DNA of 64,000 nucleotides from a bacterium HR10 (GCA_002923315.1 BEHM01000008.1:18576-82575); one strand, 5' to 3'. Counted from the stretch's first letter, positions 26,905-35,764 are shown. The notes: a model not told the origin generated them from the letters alone. Translations and numbers: made by a program.

Positions 26905-28026
26905 ATGCGACAGAGCTTCGTCCTGGCCAACCTCCTGGCGCGCCCGGCGCGGACGATCGCCAGTGTGTTCGGGATCGCCCTGGGCGTCGTGTTGATCCTG
27001 GTGACCGTGGGATTGGCGCGCGGCATCCTCTACGAGACCGGACAGCGAGAGAAGAACGTCGGCGCGGAGATCATCTTCCAATCCGCCGGCACGCTGGGAG
27101 CGAGCATCACGGCCACGCCGCTGGCGCTCCCGGTGGCCTACGCGCAGCGCCTGCAGAAGATCGAAGGGGTGCGCGCCGTCACCCCCCTTGGGCGATATAT
27201 CCGCAGCGGCGCTGGCGGCATCGGCTTCGAGATGATCGAAGGGATCGTTGATCAGCCGACGGACACCTATACCACCTATGCGGCCATCAGCGGCATTCGC
27301 ATCGTCGAGGGCCGCCCCCTGCAGCGCGATGACGAGATCATCGTGGATCGCCACTACGCCACGACCAAGAAGATCGCTCCCGGCGCGCGCGTGGAGATTC
27401 TCAACCACACGTTCACGGTCGCCGGGATCTACGAGCCCGAGAGCGGCGGGCGCGTGAAGATGCGCCTCTCGAAGATGCAGGAGTTGCTCGGCGCGCCCGG
27501 AAAATGCTCCTCCATCCTGGTGAAATGCGTGGATCCCGCCGAGCAGGAGCGCGTCGCCGAACGGATCGAAGCCGCGCTGCCCGGGAATCAGATCATCTTC
27601 ACGCGCGACATCCCCAGTTACTACGATCGGGGGATTCCGGCGCTCAATACGTTCCTCCGCGTGGTCGTCGGGCTGGCCCTGGTCGTCAGCTCGCTCGTCA
27701 TCTTGCTGGCCATGTACACGTCCATCACCGAGCGCACGCGCGAGATCGGCATCCTCAAATCGCTCGGGGCCTCGCGTGGCTTCATCGTCGCCGTGATCGA
27801 GAAGGAAGCGCTCACAATCAGTGCCCTCGGAGTCGCCGTCGGCTATATCGCTTCATTCGTCGCCAAAGCGGGGATCATGCGGTACACGTCGCTCATCGTA
27901 AAATTCGAGGGGAAGTGGCTGCTCACGGCGGCACTCGTGGGCTTGCTCGCCGGTGCTCTCGGCGCCCTGTACCCGGCAGTGCACGCCGCCCGCCAAGACC
28001 CTGTTCGGGCGCTCGCTTATGAATGA
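26905..28026 (+). CDS. FtsX/MacB-type ABC transporter permease
   Basis: The 373-residue permease has one N-terminal membrane helix (about 15-40, FGIALGVVLILVTVGLARG), a large periplasmic MacB-PCD-like domain (about 45-240) and three C-terminal helices with the FtsX motif ITERTREIGILKSLGA. This topology belongs to the mechanotransmission ABC family that includes LolC/LolE, MacB and FtsX. It follows the LolB-like gene without a gap and is followed after 14 bases by its ATPase. In context a role in lipoprotein release is likely; toxin or antibiotic export (MacB) is the alternative. Confidence 0.85.
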   Translation: MRQSFVLANLLARPARTIASVFGIALGVVLILVTVGLARGILYETGQREKNVGAEIIFQSAGTLGASITATPLALPVAYAQRLQKIEGVRAVTPLGRYIRSGAGGIGFEMIEGIVDQPTDTYTTYAAISGIRIVEGRPLQRDDEIIVDRHYATTKKIAPGARVEILNHTFTVAGIYEPESGGRVKMRLSKMQELLGAPGKCSSILVKCVDPAEQERVAERIEAALPGNQIIFTRDIPSYYDRGIPALNTFLRVVVGLALVVSSLVILLAMYTSITERTREIGILKSLGASRGFIVAVIEKEALTISALGVAVGYIASFVAKAGIMRYTSLIVKFEGKWLLTAALVGLLAGALGALYPAVHAARQDPVRALAYE

Positions 28027-28040
28027 GGGGGTGAGAGGCG

Positions 28041-28727
28041 ATGTCGGTCATTCTGAAAACGGTTGATCTCCACATGATCTATCGCATGGGCAAAATCGGC
28101 GTCCATGCCCTGCGCGGCGTGAACCTGGAGGTCGAGCGCGGCGAGTTCGTCGCCATCATGGGGCCCTCCGGATGCGGCAAATCCACCCTGTTGCACATCG
28201 TCGGCGGCTTGCTCACCCCCACCTCGGGCAAAGTCTACGTGGATGGCCTCGAGATCACGAGCCTCTCGGATGCCGAGCGGACGGAATTGCGACGGCGCAA
28301 GATCGGCTTCGTCTTCCAACGCCTGAATCTCTTCCCCACCCTCACGGTCGAGGGAAATCTGCGACTCGCCGAACGCATCTACTACAACGGGACCCGTAAC
28401 GTCGAGGGCGATCCCGAACGCCGCCGCCAGATCCTTCGCCTGCTCGGCCTCGAGGATAAGCTCACGCACAAACCGAACGAGTTGAGTGGCGGCGAGCAAC
28501 AGCGCGTGGCCATCGCCCGAGCCATCATCAACCGCCCGGCCATTCTCCTGGCCGATGAACCCACGGGCAGCCTCGATTCCGAGAATTCGCAGATCGTCCT
28601 CCGCATGCTCAAAGAACTCAACGCCCAATTCGGCCAGACGATCGTCATGATCACCCATAACCCCGAGGCCGCCGCCATGGCCAATCGCATCATCCATATG
28701 CGCGACGGCAAGATCATCACTCCATGA
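28041..28727 (+). CDS. ABC transporter ATPase, LolD/MacB type
   Basis: The 228-residue nucleotide-binding subunit has Walker [10 protein letters not shown] (about residues 39-47), the Q-loop in [16 protein letters not shown], the signature [15 protein letters not shown] and Walker [13 protein letters not shown] with the H-loop at MITHN. Proteins of this size and sequence are LolD, MacB-N or FtsE relatives. The gene follows the FtsX-type permease and would form a homodimer driving it. ATG 28041 follows GGGGGTGAGAGGCG. The spacing and order mark it as part of one operon with the upstream two genes. Confidence 0.92.
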   Translation: MSVILKTVDLHMIYRMGKIGVHALRGVNLEVERGEFVAIMGPSGCGKSTLLHIVGGLLTPTSGKVYVDGLEITSLSDAERTELRRRKIGFVFQRLNLFPTLTVEGNLRLAERIYYNGTRNVEGDPERRRQILRLLGLEDKLTHKPNELSGGEQQRVAIARAIINRPAILLADEPTGSLDSENSQIVLRMLKELNAQFGQTIVMITHNPEAAAMANRIIHMRDGKIITP

Positions 28728-28745
28728 TGCGGAGTGCTCCCCCCC

Positions 28746-28776
28746 TTGTCACTCTCCCTCGCCCTTTTGATATAAT
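28746..28776 (+). promoter_or_regulatory. Predicted promoter of the small membrane gene-lolA unit
   Basis: TTGTCA (28746-28751), a 19-base spacer, and a perfect TATAAT (28771-28776). Transcription would start about 12 bases before the first ATG. Confidence 0.55.
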
Positions 28777-28794
28777 TGCCCCTTGCGTGCGGGG

Positions 28795-29070
28795 ATGGGT
28801 ACGAAGGTGCTCATAGCGCTCAAGAACGTTCTCCTCTGGTCCTACGAGCGGGGGACCTGGCAGTACGATGTGTTGTGCCTGCTGATCCTGGCATTCATCT
28901 TCCTGACGCCGAGCAGCTGGTTCAATCGCTCGAATGCCGGTTCGATCCCTCAGCGCGGGATGGAACAGCGCGAGGCGGCGTCGCGACCGCCGCTGCACAC
29001 CAACGCCCCGAGCTCGGAGCGGAAGACCGAACGGGCCCACATCTCTCCCGCACCGGCCATTGACAAGTAG
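28795..29070 (+). CDS. Small single-pass membrane protein upstream of lolA
   Basis: The 91-residue product begins with a short amphipathic stretch containing LLWSYERGTWQYD, then one hydrophobic helix (about 34-50, VLCLLILAFIFLTP), and ends in a charged, Pro-rich tail. I recall similar small proteins with an E-R-G-T-W-Q-x-D motif next to lolA genes in other acidobacteria, but no named family. It has its own promoter and lies 33 bases before lolA, suggesting it works with the Lol-like system, perhaps as an inner-membrane partner of LolA. That role is inference. Confidence 0.65.
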   Translation: MGTKVLIALKNVLLWSYERGTWQYDVLCLLILAFIFLTPSSWFNRSNAGSIPQRGMEQREAASRPPLHTNAPSSERKTERAHISPAPAIDK

Positions 29071-29103
29071 CGCAGCGCCCGCCTATTCTATGGCGAACGC
29101 CGT

Positions 29104-29835
29104 ATGTGGGTGAAGCGCGCGAGATCGAAACGATGGACGAACGTCATCGTAGGTGTGGGGGCGATGCTCGCCCTGCTGGGGTTCCCCTCCTCGCGCGGGC
29201 GCAGTGCTCCTGATTCGGGGACGAGCGTCACGCCCATCCTGGAGCAGATGGCACAGGCCGTGCGGCGCATGCGCACCCTACGCGCGGCTCTCAGTCAGGA
29301 GAAGTTCTACGCGCAACTCGGCCTCAAAGACCCCCCGGAGAAGGGCGTCCTCTATATGAAGCGGAGGGGCGAGCGCGACCTCTCCCTTCGCATCGAGATC
29401 ACCGTCCCCGAGAAGCGCATCATCACGGTCACGGGCAACCGCTTCCTCCTCTATCAGCCGCGCATCAATCAGGCGATCGAGGGCGTCATTGACCGAACGT
29501 CCGCGCGCGCGGCCGCCGGTTTCCTCGCCTATCTCTTCAACGGCCTCACTCAAGCCGCCGAGGATTACGAGATCACTCTCGCCGGATACGAGACGATCCA
29601 AGGTCGCCGCGTCTCGCATCTGGTGCTCACCCCCAGACCGAATCGGCGCGGTGTCTATCGGCGCGTGGACCTCTGGGTGGATCACCAGCTCTGGCTCCCG
29701 ACGGTCCAAAAGATCGTCGAGGCCAATCGCGATGAGACGCTCCTGAAACTCGACGAGATACAGCTCAACGTGAACCTCCCCGATGGCCTCTTCGTGCAAA
29801 AACTCCCGCCCGGCGTCCAGCGGGTCAGAGGCTGA
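29104..29835 (+). CDS. lolA: Outer-membrane lipoprotein carrier LolA
   Basis: The 243-residue periplasmic carrier takes lipoproteins from the inner membrane to the outer membrane. It has an N-terminal hydrophobic leader (about 10-33), then the LolA half-barrel: MRTLRAALSQEKFY, KGVLYMKRRGERDL, ITVTGNRFLLYQPRINQ and LWVDHQLWLPTVQKI are characteristic strands. Its last 154 bases are overlapped on the opposite strand by the open frame of a TnpB gene; the lolA frame itself looks complete and ends in a normal stop. It is the last gene of the Lol-like group. Confidence 0.87.
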   Translation: MWVKRARSKRWTNVIVGVGAMLALLGFPSSRGRSAPDSGTSVTPILEQMAQAVRRMRTLRAALSQEKFYAQLGLKDPPEKGVLYMKRRGERDLSLRIEITVPEKRIITVTGNRFLLYQPRINQAIEGVIDRTSARAAAGFLAYLFNGLTQAAEDYEITLAGYETIQGRRVSHLVLTPRPNRRGVYRRVDLWVDHQLWLPTVQKIVEANRDETLLKLDEIQLNVNLPDGLFVQKLPPGVQRVRG

Positions 29836-31112
29836 TCTGTTCTGTGACGCATAGTCGTCTCCTTCGCCCAAGCGGGTGATAGAGACAACCGGCCACTTCC
29901 TGCTTCCTCGACCCGTGGCTCGTAGACCAGGCTTTCGCCTGTTCCGCCGCCAGAGGGATCTCCACAGGCGTCACTTCCCGAGGAACTCTCGGTAGGGCCT
30001 TTCGGGGCGGCCAACCCATAAAACCGCAAATTCAACGCCGCGTTCAAATCCCGGTCCAGCTCCAACCCGCAAGCCGCGCAAGCGTACACCCGCCGATGCA
30101 AGGGCAGTCTCCCATTCAAATGACCGCAAGCGCTGCACAGCCGTGTGGATGGGAACCCCCTAGGCGCGATGATGAGCCGCGCCCCATACCACCGGCACTT
30201 GTATTCCAGCATCCAGCGGAATGTCCCCCAACCGACGTCACCGATGGACCGGGCCAACCTTCCGCCGGCCAGGGCCTTCACCGCAAGGTCTTCCACAACA
30301 ATCACTGGCTTGGTTCTCGCCAGCTCCGTGGTGACCTTGTGGAGGAAGTCCCGACGAATGTTCCTGACCCGCCGGTGCAACCGGGCCAACATGAGGATGG
30401 CCTTGCGGCGATTCTGCGATCCCCTCCGCTTGCGCGAAAGCTGTCGTGACCGACGGCGGAGAAGCCGCAGCATCTTCCGAAGCGGCCGGGGAGCATTCAC
30501 TCGCGTCCCGTCAGAGAGCACGAGAAACGACGCAAGGCCCAGGTCCACGCCCACTGGCTCCCCCTGCCGCAACTCAGGATCGGGACGCTCCACCTCACAC
30601 GCGAGGCTTACATACCAGCGATCAGCCTCGCGAGCGATGGTGGCCGAGAGAATGCGAGCCTTGCGCGCCTCAAGCAGCACGAGAAGCTTGTCCGTCCGCT
30701 CCTTGGTCCGCACCTTGCCGATGCGAGGCAGTTGCACATGCCGCGGGAACACCCGGATGGAGCCCGTCAAGCGGGCCTTGTTGTCAAGAAGGAGCTTCTT
30801 CCGCTTGAATCTCGGCTTCCGCGCCAACCTTCGCCACCAACTGCGAAACGCTCGCTCCAGGTCACGGAAGGCCTCTTGCGGGGCGCATTTGGAGACCTCC
30901 GTCCACCAGGGAGCATGCTGCCGCTTCCACCGGTTCCACTCCTTATGCAGACTGATCGCCGACGGAACCCGCCGGCCCTGCTCGATCGCTTCCAGGCAGC
31001 GCGCCAGGCCCCAGTTATAGGCAAAGCGAGCGGTTCCCACGTGTTTGGCCAAGGCCACCCGCTGCGCCACATTGGGGTCCAGCTCGAAGCGGAACGCCTG
31101 CGTTACCCGCAT
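29682..31112 (-). CDS. tnpB: IS200/IS605-family TnpB RNA-guided nuclease (OrfB)
   Basis: The 476-residue frame has the TnpB layout: an N-terminal helix-turn-helix (FRFELDPNVAQRVALAKHVG), a RuvC-like core with Asp in VGVDLGLASF, Glu in VIVVEDLAVK and Asp in LDRDLNAALN, and the zinc-binding CSACG and CAACG pair. All catalytic residues are present. The family end motif would be expected near EEAGS; beyond it the frame runs about 50 codons antisense into lolA before a stop, so the natural stop is probably lost or supplied by the host. No TnpA gene is next to it. ATG 31112 was chosen because it starts MRVTQAFRFEL. Confidence 0.85.
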   Translation of the reverse strand: MRVTQAFRFELDPNVAQRVALAKHVGTARFAYNWGLARCLEAIEQGRRVPSAISLHKEWNRWKRQHAPWWTEVSKCAPQEAFRDLERAFRSWWRRLARKPRFKRKKLLLDNKARLTGSIRVFPRHVQLPRIGKVRTKERTDKLLVLLEARKARILSATIAREADRWYVSLACEVERPDPELRQGEPVGVDLGLASFLVLSDGTRVNAPRPLRKMLRLLRRRSRQLSRKRRGSQNRRKAILMLARLHRRVRNIRRDFLHKVTTELARTKPVIVVEDLAVKALAGGRLARSIGDVGWGTFRWMLEYKCRWYGARLIIAPRGFPSTRLCSACGHLNGRLPLHRRVYACAACGLELDRDLNAALNLRFYGLAAPKGPTESSSGSDACGDPSGGGTGESLVYEPRVEEAGSGRLSLSPAWAKETTMRHRTDQPLTRWTPGGSFCTKRPSGRFTLSCISSSFRSVSSRLASTIFWTVGSQSW

Positions 31113-31210
31113 CCCATCGCCTCCAGCGCCCGCCTGGCATGATCCGGCGCCCGTGCAGCCGTCAGAGCGCTTCATGCCTGAGATGAATGACAACAAAAGC
31201 GGCAGCTGCT
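29836..31210 (-). mobile_element. IS1341-type element (tnpB without tnpA), approximate ends
   Basis: The element carries only tnpB. On the minus strand the bases just upstream are TTGAC (31215-31211), a plausible target-adjacent motif for this family, so the left end may be at 31210. The right end must lie close to or just after the lolA stop (29835), because lolA is intact. Such elements encode a guide (omega) RNA over the tnpB 3' end; its guide would then be the flanking lolA-antisense sequence. The ends are inferred, not proven by a comparison site. Confidence 0.5.
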
Positions 31211-31236
31211 GTCAACCCCCATCCGAGAGAACCATC

Positions 31237-31265
31237 TTGACGGTGCCCGACCGACCTGATATAAG
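31237..31265 (+). promoter_or_regulatory. Predicted promoter of the FG-GAP protein
   Basis: TTGACG (31237-31242), 17 bases, TATAAG (31260-31265); five of six in each box. The leader before the ATG at 31410 is about 140 bases and shows no riboswitch I recognise. Confidence 0.6.
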
Positions 31266-31409
31266 TGACCCTGGCCATGAGCGAATGCGCGAGGGCAGTG
31301 GGATGAGGAGACGTCGTTCTCCGAGCGCTCTTCGGAAACGCCTATGGCCGCCCCAAGCGGCTCGCTCATCGGCTCACCGGCGAAAGGATGACACAAGGGA
31401 GGTCTTCGC

Positions 31410-33152
31410 ATGTCTGGGCAAACGATTCGACGCGTTTCTCTCCACGCTTTGGTGTGCGTGATGCTCGTCTCACTCGGTCTTCTGCTCGGCGGCTCGTGGT
31501 TCGCGGCGCGGTCCTCGGAGCCGCACGAAGACACCGCGCCCGCGGCCCTGGATCTTCAGCAGGGACCGGACCTGATGCTCGTCGGCATGAACGCCGGAGA
31601 TGGTATCACCGTGGACGCAGTCGGTCAGATCTCGGGCAACATCATGGCCATCGCCGCTGATGTCAATGGTGACCGCGTGAATGACCTCATCGTGGGCGTC
31701 CCCTATAACGACGGTCCGGACGGAGCGCGATCGAACTGCGGGGCCGTATTCATCATCCTCGGACGGTCGGGGCAGCGACTGCCGCTTGTTCGCGATCTGA
31801 ACCTCCAAAGGCCGGATGTGATCATCTACGGAGCTGACGTCAATGACCGCTTGGGCTCCAGCGTGGCCGCCGGCGATGTCAACGGTGACGGAGTGGCCGA
31901 TGTGGTCATCGGCGCTCCGAATGCGGACGGACTGAATAACACGCGCCCCAATGTGGGTGAAGTGTACATCTTCTTCGGAGGAGCTTCGATCGCCTCCGTT
32001 GCCGTACGCGACCTGCGTTCGTCGCCGGCCGATGCCACGATCATCGGCTGGGGAGGACCGGCCGGGAAGAATGTGCAGGACCAGGCGGGCACCGCTGTGG
32101 CCGTCGGTGATGTCAATGGCGATCAGATTGGAGATGTCGTCATCGGCGCGCCGGGCGTGAAGGGACCGGATGGGAGCCGAACGACAAGTCCACAACTTGG
32201 ACTCCCTGTCTCAGCAGGAGCCATCTACGTCCTCTTCGGATCCAACGCCTGGACACCGGGGGTGCTCAGAGACATTGGAAGCAACCCGGCTTCGCCCTCG
32301 GCAGACATCGTGATTTTCGGGCGGACGGTGTCGTTCGCCCAGATTGTCCGAGTCGGTGTCGGTGAAGGTCTCGGGAATGCGGTGACCGTGGGAGATGTCA
32401 ACGGGGATGGAATCGGAGACATCATCGGAGGAGCTCCCTTCTATACGGCGGGGAATGACATCAGCCAGGGACGAGCGTATGTCTTTTTCGGAAGCCGCAC
32501 TCCGACCAGTCGGCGCGACACGCAACAGACCTCCGGCGCTCAAGCCCCAAACATGACGATCAATGGGATTGATGCTGCCGACCTTCTAGGAGGCATCATT
32601 GCGGCGGGCGATGTGAACGGAGACGGCATTGATGACCTCATCCTCGGCGTTCCTCAGGGAGCAGGCCCTGGGAATGCGCGTCTGAGTGCAGGGGAAGTGT
32701 ATGTCCTGTTCGGCGGCGGCTCTCTGACCGGAACTCGGGATCTGGGGAAGAATCCGCCGGACGCGCTCTTCTACGGTGCGGACCCTGGGGATGCTCTCGG
32801 ATTTGCCCTCGCCGTGGGCGATTGGAATGGAGATGGCCGCAAGGACCTGATCCTCGCTGCTCCCGCTGCGGATGGCCCGGGGAACCAGCGCGATGGGGCG
32901 GGCGAGATCTACATCATCCTCGGAGGAGCGAGTTTTCCCCGTGGCACAGTGGATTTCTCGGAGACGCCGCCCGATTCGAACCTGACGATCTACGGGGCCA
33001 CGATCGGTGATCAGGTGGGATTCTCCCTCTACGCCGCCGACCTCGACAATGACGGGAGGGCCGACATCATCGCCACCTCACCCTTTGGCGATGGGCCTCC
33101 GGAGATTCGCCGTCCGAAAGCCGGCGTGGTCTACGCCATCCGAGGCCGATAG
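31410..33152 (+). CDS. Exported FG-GAP beta-propeller protein (integrin-alpha-like)
   Basis: The 580-residue protein has a signal peptide (about 1-30) followed by seven FG-GAP repeats, each with a calcium-binding loop of the form D-x-N-x-D-G-x-x-D: DVNGDRVNDLIVG, DVNGDGVADVVIG, DVNGDQIGDVVIG, DVNGDGIGDIIGG, DVNGDGIDDLILG, DWNGDGRKDLILA and DLDNDGRADIIA. Seven repeats suit a seven-bladed propeller as in integrin alpha chains. Surface adhesion or carbohydrate binding is the usual guess. AAGGGAGGTCTTCGC precedes the ATG. It is a single gene ended by a strong bidirectional stem-loop. Confidence 0.87.
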   Translation: MSGQTIRRVSLHALVCVMLVSLGLLLGGSWFAARSSEPHEDTAPAALDLQQGPDLMLVGMNAGDGITVDAVGQISGNIMAIAADVNGDRVNDLIVGVPYNDGPDGARSNCGAVFIILGRSGQRLPLVRDLNLQRPDVIIYGADVNDRLGSSVAAGDVNGDGVADVVIGAPNADGLNNTRPNVGEVYIFFGGASIASVAVRDLRSSPADATIIGWGGPAGKNVQDQAGTAVAVGDVNGDQIGDVVIGAPGVKGPDGSRTTSPQLGLPVSAGAIYVLFGSNAWTPGVLRDIGSNPASPSADIVIFGRTVSFAQIVRVGVGEGLGNAVTVGDVNGDGIGDIIGGAPFYTAGNDISQGRAYVFFGSRTPTSRRDTQQTSGAQAPNMTINGIDAADLLGGIIAAGDVNGDGIDDLILGVPQGAGPGNARLSAGEVYVLFGGGSLTGTRDLGKNPPDALFYGADPGDALGFALAVGDWNGDGRKDLILAAPAADGPGNQRDGAGEIYIILGGASFPRGTVDFSETPPDSNLTIYGATIGDQVGFSLYAADLDNDGRADIIATSPFGDGPPEIRRPKAGVVYAIRGR

Positions 33153-33157
33153 GATAA

Positions 33158-33193
33158 AGCGGAGGGGCGAAACGCTCTCACCGCCCCTCCGCT
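33158..33193. terminator. Bidirectional terminator between the FG-GAP gene and hutI
   Basis: AGCGGAGGGGCG (33158-33169) pairs perfectly with CGCCCCTCCGCT (33182-33193), 12 bp with a 12-base loop. Rightward it is followed by CTTCCCCCTTC, leftward by TTTATCCT. The hutI stop codon (33178-33180) lies in the loop, so one hairpin serves both convergent genes. Confidence 0.65.
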
Positions 33194-34497
33194 CTTCCCC
33201 CTTCGACCGAAGGCGCCTCCTTCACCCGATCGAAGATGAGGCGGCCGCGCGCGAAGACGGCGCGCACCGTGTTCACCCCGAAGAAGTAGGGGATGTGCCG
33301 ATAATCCGGCACATCGAAGAGGACGAGGTCCGCTCGTTTGCCGACTTCGAGCGATCCCACGCGATGGCCGCGATCGAGGCTGTAGGCGGCGTTGATCGTC
33401 GCGGCCGTGATGGCTTCGGCGGGCGTCATCTGCATCTGCGTGCAGGCGAGCGCGAGGATCATGGGCATGCTCGGCGTGGGTGAGGTGCCGGGGTTGAAAT
33501 CGGTGGCCAGGACCACGGGGACACCCGCTTCGATGAGCTTTCGCGCCGGCGGATACTCCCGGCGACCGAGATGAAAACATGCGCCGGGAAGCAGGACGGC
33601 CATCACCCCCGCTGCGGCGAGCGCCGCGATGTCCTCCTCCGCGATCTTCTCCAGATGGTCCACCGTCTGCGCGCGCAGTTCGGCCGCCAATCGCGCGGCG
33701 CCCGAGCGGGTCCATTGCTCCGCGTGCACGCGCAGCTTCAACCCGTGAGCGCGAGCGGCTCTCATCAGCGCCCGCGCCTCCTCCACGGTGAAGGCGCCCT
33801 CATCGCAAAACACGTCGTGATACTCCGCCAGACCCTCGCGCGCGACCTCCGGCAGAAGCTCTTCAATGATCATTCGAACATAGGCCGAGCGATCCGCGGC
33901 GTACTCGTCAGGGACGACATGAGCGGCCAGCAGGGTGGGGACGATCTCCACCGGACTCTCCTCACGAAGGCGTCGGATCACGCGCAGGATTTTCAACTCC
34001 TCATCCCGGCTCAATCCGTATCCGCTCTTGGCCTCGAGCGTCGTCGTCCCGTGTTCGAGGAACCAGCGCAGGTGGCGGCGCGCCACGGTCACCAGTTCGT
34101 CCTCCGAGGCGGCGCGCGTCTGGCGCACGGTCGTTCGGATTCCTCCCCCTCGGCGCGTGATCTCCGCATAGCTCAGGCCGCGCGTTCTCCACTCGAACTC
34201 CTGCACGCGATCGCCGGCGAAGACCAGGTGCGTATGCGCATCCACGAATCCCGGCAGCACGACCATACCGCGCGCGTCCCATCGCTGCACGTCGTCCGGG
34301 AGCTTGGCGGCGACCTCATCCGTCGGTCCGACGGCGGTGATGACGCCGTCTGCGATCAACACGGCGCCGTTTTCGATCACTCCCAACTCCTCGAGCTCCC
34401 GACCGACGCGCGGTCGGGGCGGCCCGGCGAGCGTCACCACTTGAGCCGCGGAATGAAGGAACAACGGTCGGGACCTGGGCGCCTCCCGCTCACGCAT
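33178..34497 (-). CDS. hutI: Imidazolonepropionase
   Basis: HutI opens imidazolone-5-propionate to N-formimino-L-glutamate, the third step of histidine breakdown. The 439-residue amidohydrolase has the zinc motif H-x-H in VDAHTHLVFAGDR, the lysine/E region LEAKSGYGLSRDEELK, and EYHDVFCDEGAFT and DHLEKIAEED in the barrel. Family length and motif order match. No hutH, hutU or hutG lies nearby, so the pathway genes must be elsewhere if complete. It is convergent with the FG-GAP gene. Confidence 0.92.
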   Translation of the reverse strand: MREREAPRSRPLFLHSAAQVVTLAGPPRPRVGRELEELGVIENGAVLIADGVITAVGPTDEVAAKLPDDVQRWDARGMVVLPGFVDAHTHLVFAGDRVQEFEWRTRGLSYAEITRRGGGIRTTVRQTRAASEDELVTVARRHLRWFLEHGTTTLEAKSGYGLSRDEELKILRVIRRLREESPVEIVPTLLAAHVVPDEYAADRSAYVRMIIEELLPEVAREGLAEYHDVFCDEGAFTVEEARALMRAARAHGLKLRVHAEQWTRSGAARLAAELRAQTVDHLEKIAEEDIAALAAAGVMAVLLPGACFHLGRREYPPARKLIEAGVPVVLATDFNPGTSPTPSMPMILALACTQMQMTPAEAITAATINAAYSLDRGHRVGSLEVGKRADLVLFDVPDYRHIPYFFGVNTVRAVFARGRLIFDRVKEAPSVEGGRAEGR

Positions 34498-34606
34498 CGC
34501 TTCTCCCCTCCCGACGCACCTCGGCTGGACATCTCCATCGCGCCTCTCTAAGGCTACCGCTCCTCATCAGCGCGCGGCAACTGTTGGCCCTCAAGTGGAG
34601 ACGTCT

Positions 34607-34635
34607 TTGCGCGATGCCCCGCGATCCGGTATACT
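34607..34635 (+). promoter_or_regulatory. Predicted promoter of the AmgK-like kinase gene
   Basis: TTGCGC (34607-34612), 17 bases, TATACT (34630-34635). The ATG at 34647 follows 12 bases later, so the leader would be very short. Confidence 0.45.
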
Positions 34636-34646
34636 GCCATGCGATC

Positions 34647-35720
34647 ATGTCCGATCAGAACGAGCGAAGGGAAGGCGAGCCGACCGTTGATCGCTTCGAG
34701 GATGTCGTGCGCGCGTATGCCGCGCGCGTCTTCGGCCTGCCGGCGGGCGCCATTCGCGCCGAGAGGCTGGCGGGGGATGCCTCGATGCGACAATACTTCC
34801 GCATCGTCCTCCCGGACGAGCGCCGGTATGTCGTCGCGCGCTATCCCGAGCCGTTCGATCCGGCCACGCATCCTTATTGCGACGTGACGGCGCTCTTTCT
34901 CAAAGCCGGATTGCCCGTGCCCAGAATCTTCGACACCGATGGCGAGCGGGCGCTGATGCTTCTGGAAGACCTCGGCGACGTTCGACTTCAAGATTGGCTC
35001 GCCACGGCGGAACCCGAAGCGCGACGATCCGCCTATCGAGAGGCCGTCCGATTGATCCTCCGGATTCAAGATGCCACGCGCCTGGCTCAGGAGTGCGGAT
35101 CCGTGGCGGCGCGCCTGGCTTTCGACGTGGAGAAGCTCGATGGGGAGCTGCGCTTCTTCTTCACGAACTTCTTCGAGAAGTATCTCGGCCTCTCACTGGA
35201 TGCCGAGCATCGGGAGCGCCTTCACGAGGAGTTTCGGGAGATCGCGGCGGAGCTGGCGGCGATCCCGCGCGTACTGACGCATCGGGATTTTCACTCGCGC
35301 AACCTGATGTGGCATCGGGGCCGACTCTACATCATTGACCATCAGGATGCGCGCCTGGGGCCGCCGAGCTACGACGTGGCCTCCCTGCTGGGCGACCCGT
35401 ATGTGGAGCTGGAGGACGCGCTCATCGAGGAGATGATCGCATTCTTCCTCGAGGAGAAAGCGCGGGCGGATGCCGCCTGGTCCTCCGCGCGATGCCGAGC
35501 CTTTCGACGTGAGCTGGACCTGATGCTGCTGCAGCGGCTCTTGAAGGCGACGGGCACGTACGCGTATCAAACGGCCGTTCTCGGCAATCCCGTGTACATC
35601 CCGTACATCCCTCGAGCGCTGCAGCGGGCCGCGCGCGTCCTCTCTCGGCTCGGACGCTTTCCAGCGCTGCAACGGGCGTTCGAGGAAGTCATCGCGCCCG
35701 CCTTCGCGGAGAAGGTGTGA
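34647..35720 (+). CDS. Aminoglycoside-phosphotransferase-fold sugar kinase, AmgK-like
   Basis: The 357-residue protein has the APH kinase fold: [18 protein letters not shown] near the start, [15 protein letters not shown], the catalytic loop [15 protein letters not shown] and the metal site [20 protein letters not shown]. These match AmgK, which phosphorylates the anomeric position of N-acetylmuramate or N-acetylglucosamine for cell-wall recycling. The partner uridylyltransferase MurU is not next to it. It overlaps the end of a leftover frame only slightly and is followed after 44 bases by a thioredoxin-domain gene. Other APH-fold kinases remain possible. Confidence 0.78.
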   Translation: MSDQNERREGEPTVDRFEDVVRAYAARVFGLPAGAIRAERLAGDASMRQYFRIVLPDERRYVVARYPEPFDPATHPYCDVTALFLKAGLPVPRIFDTDGERALMLLEDLGDVRLQDWLATAEPEARRSAYREAVRLILRIQDATRLAQECGSVAARLAFDVEKLDGELRFFFTNFFEKYLGLSLDAEHRERLHEEFREIAAELAAIPRVLTHRDFHSRNLMWHRGRLYIIDHQDARLGPPSYDVASLLGDPYVELEDALIEEMIAFFLEEKARADAAWSSARCRAFRRELDLMLLQRLLKATGTYAYQTAVLGNPVYIPYIPRALQRAARVLSRLGRFPALQRAFEEVIAPAFAEKV

Positions 35721-35764
35721 ACGTGGGCGCCGCCTCAATTCTCGGCGAGAACGAGGAGGCCTTC

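Noticed and set aside
31266..31409. Riboswitch in the 140-base leader of the FG-GAP gene
   Set aside because: No conserved riboswitch core (cyclic di-GMP, TPP, cobalamin, SAM) could be recognised by eye.
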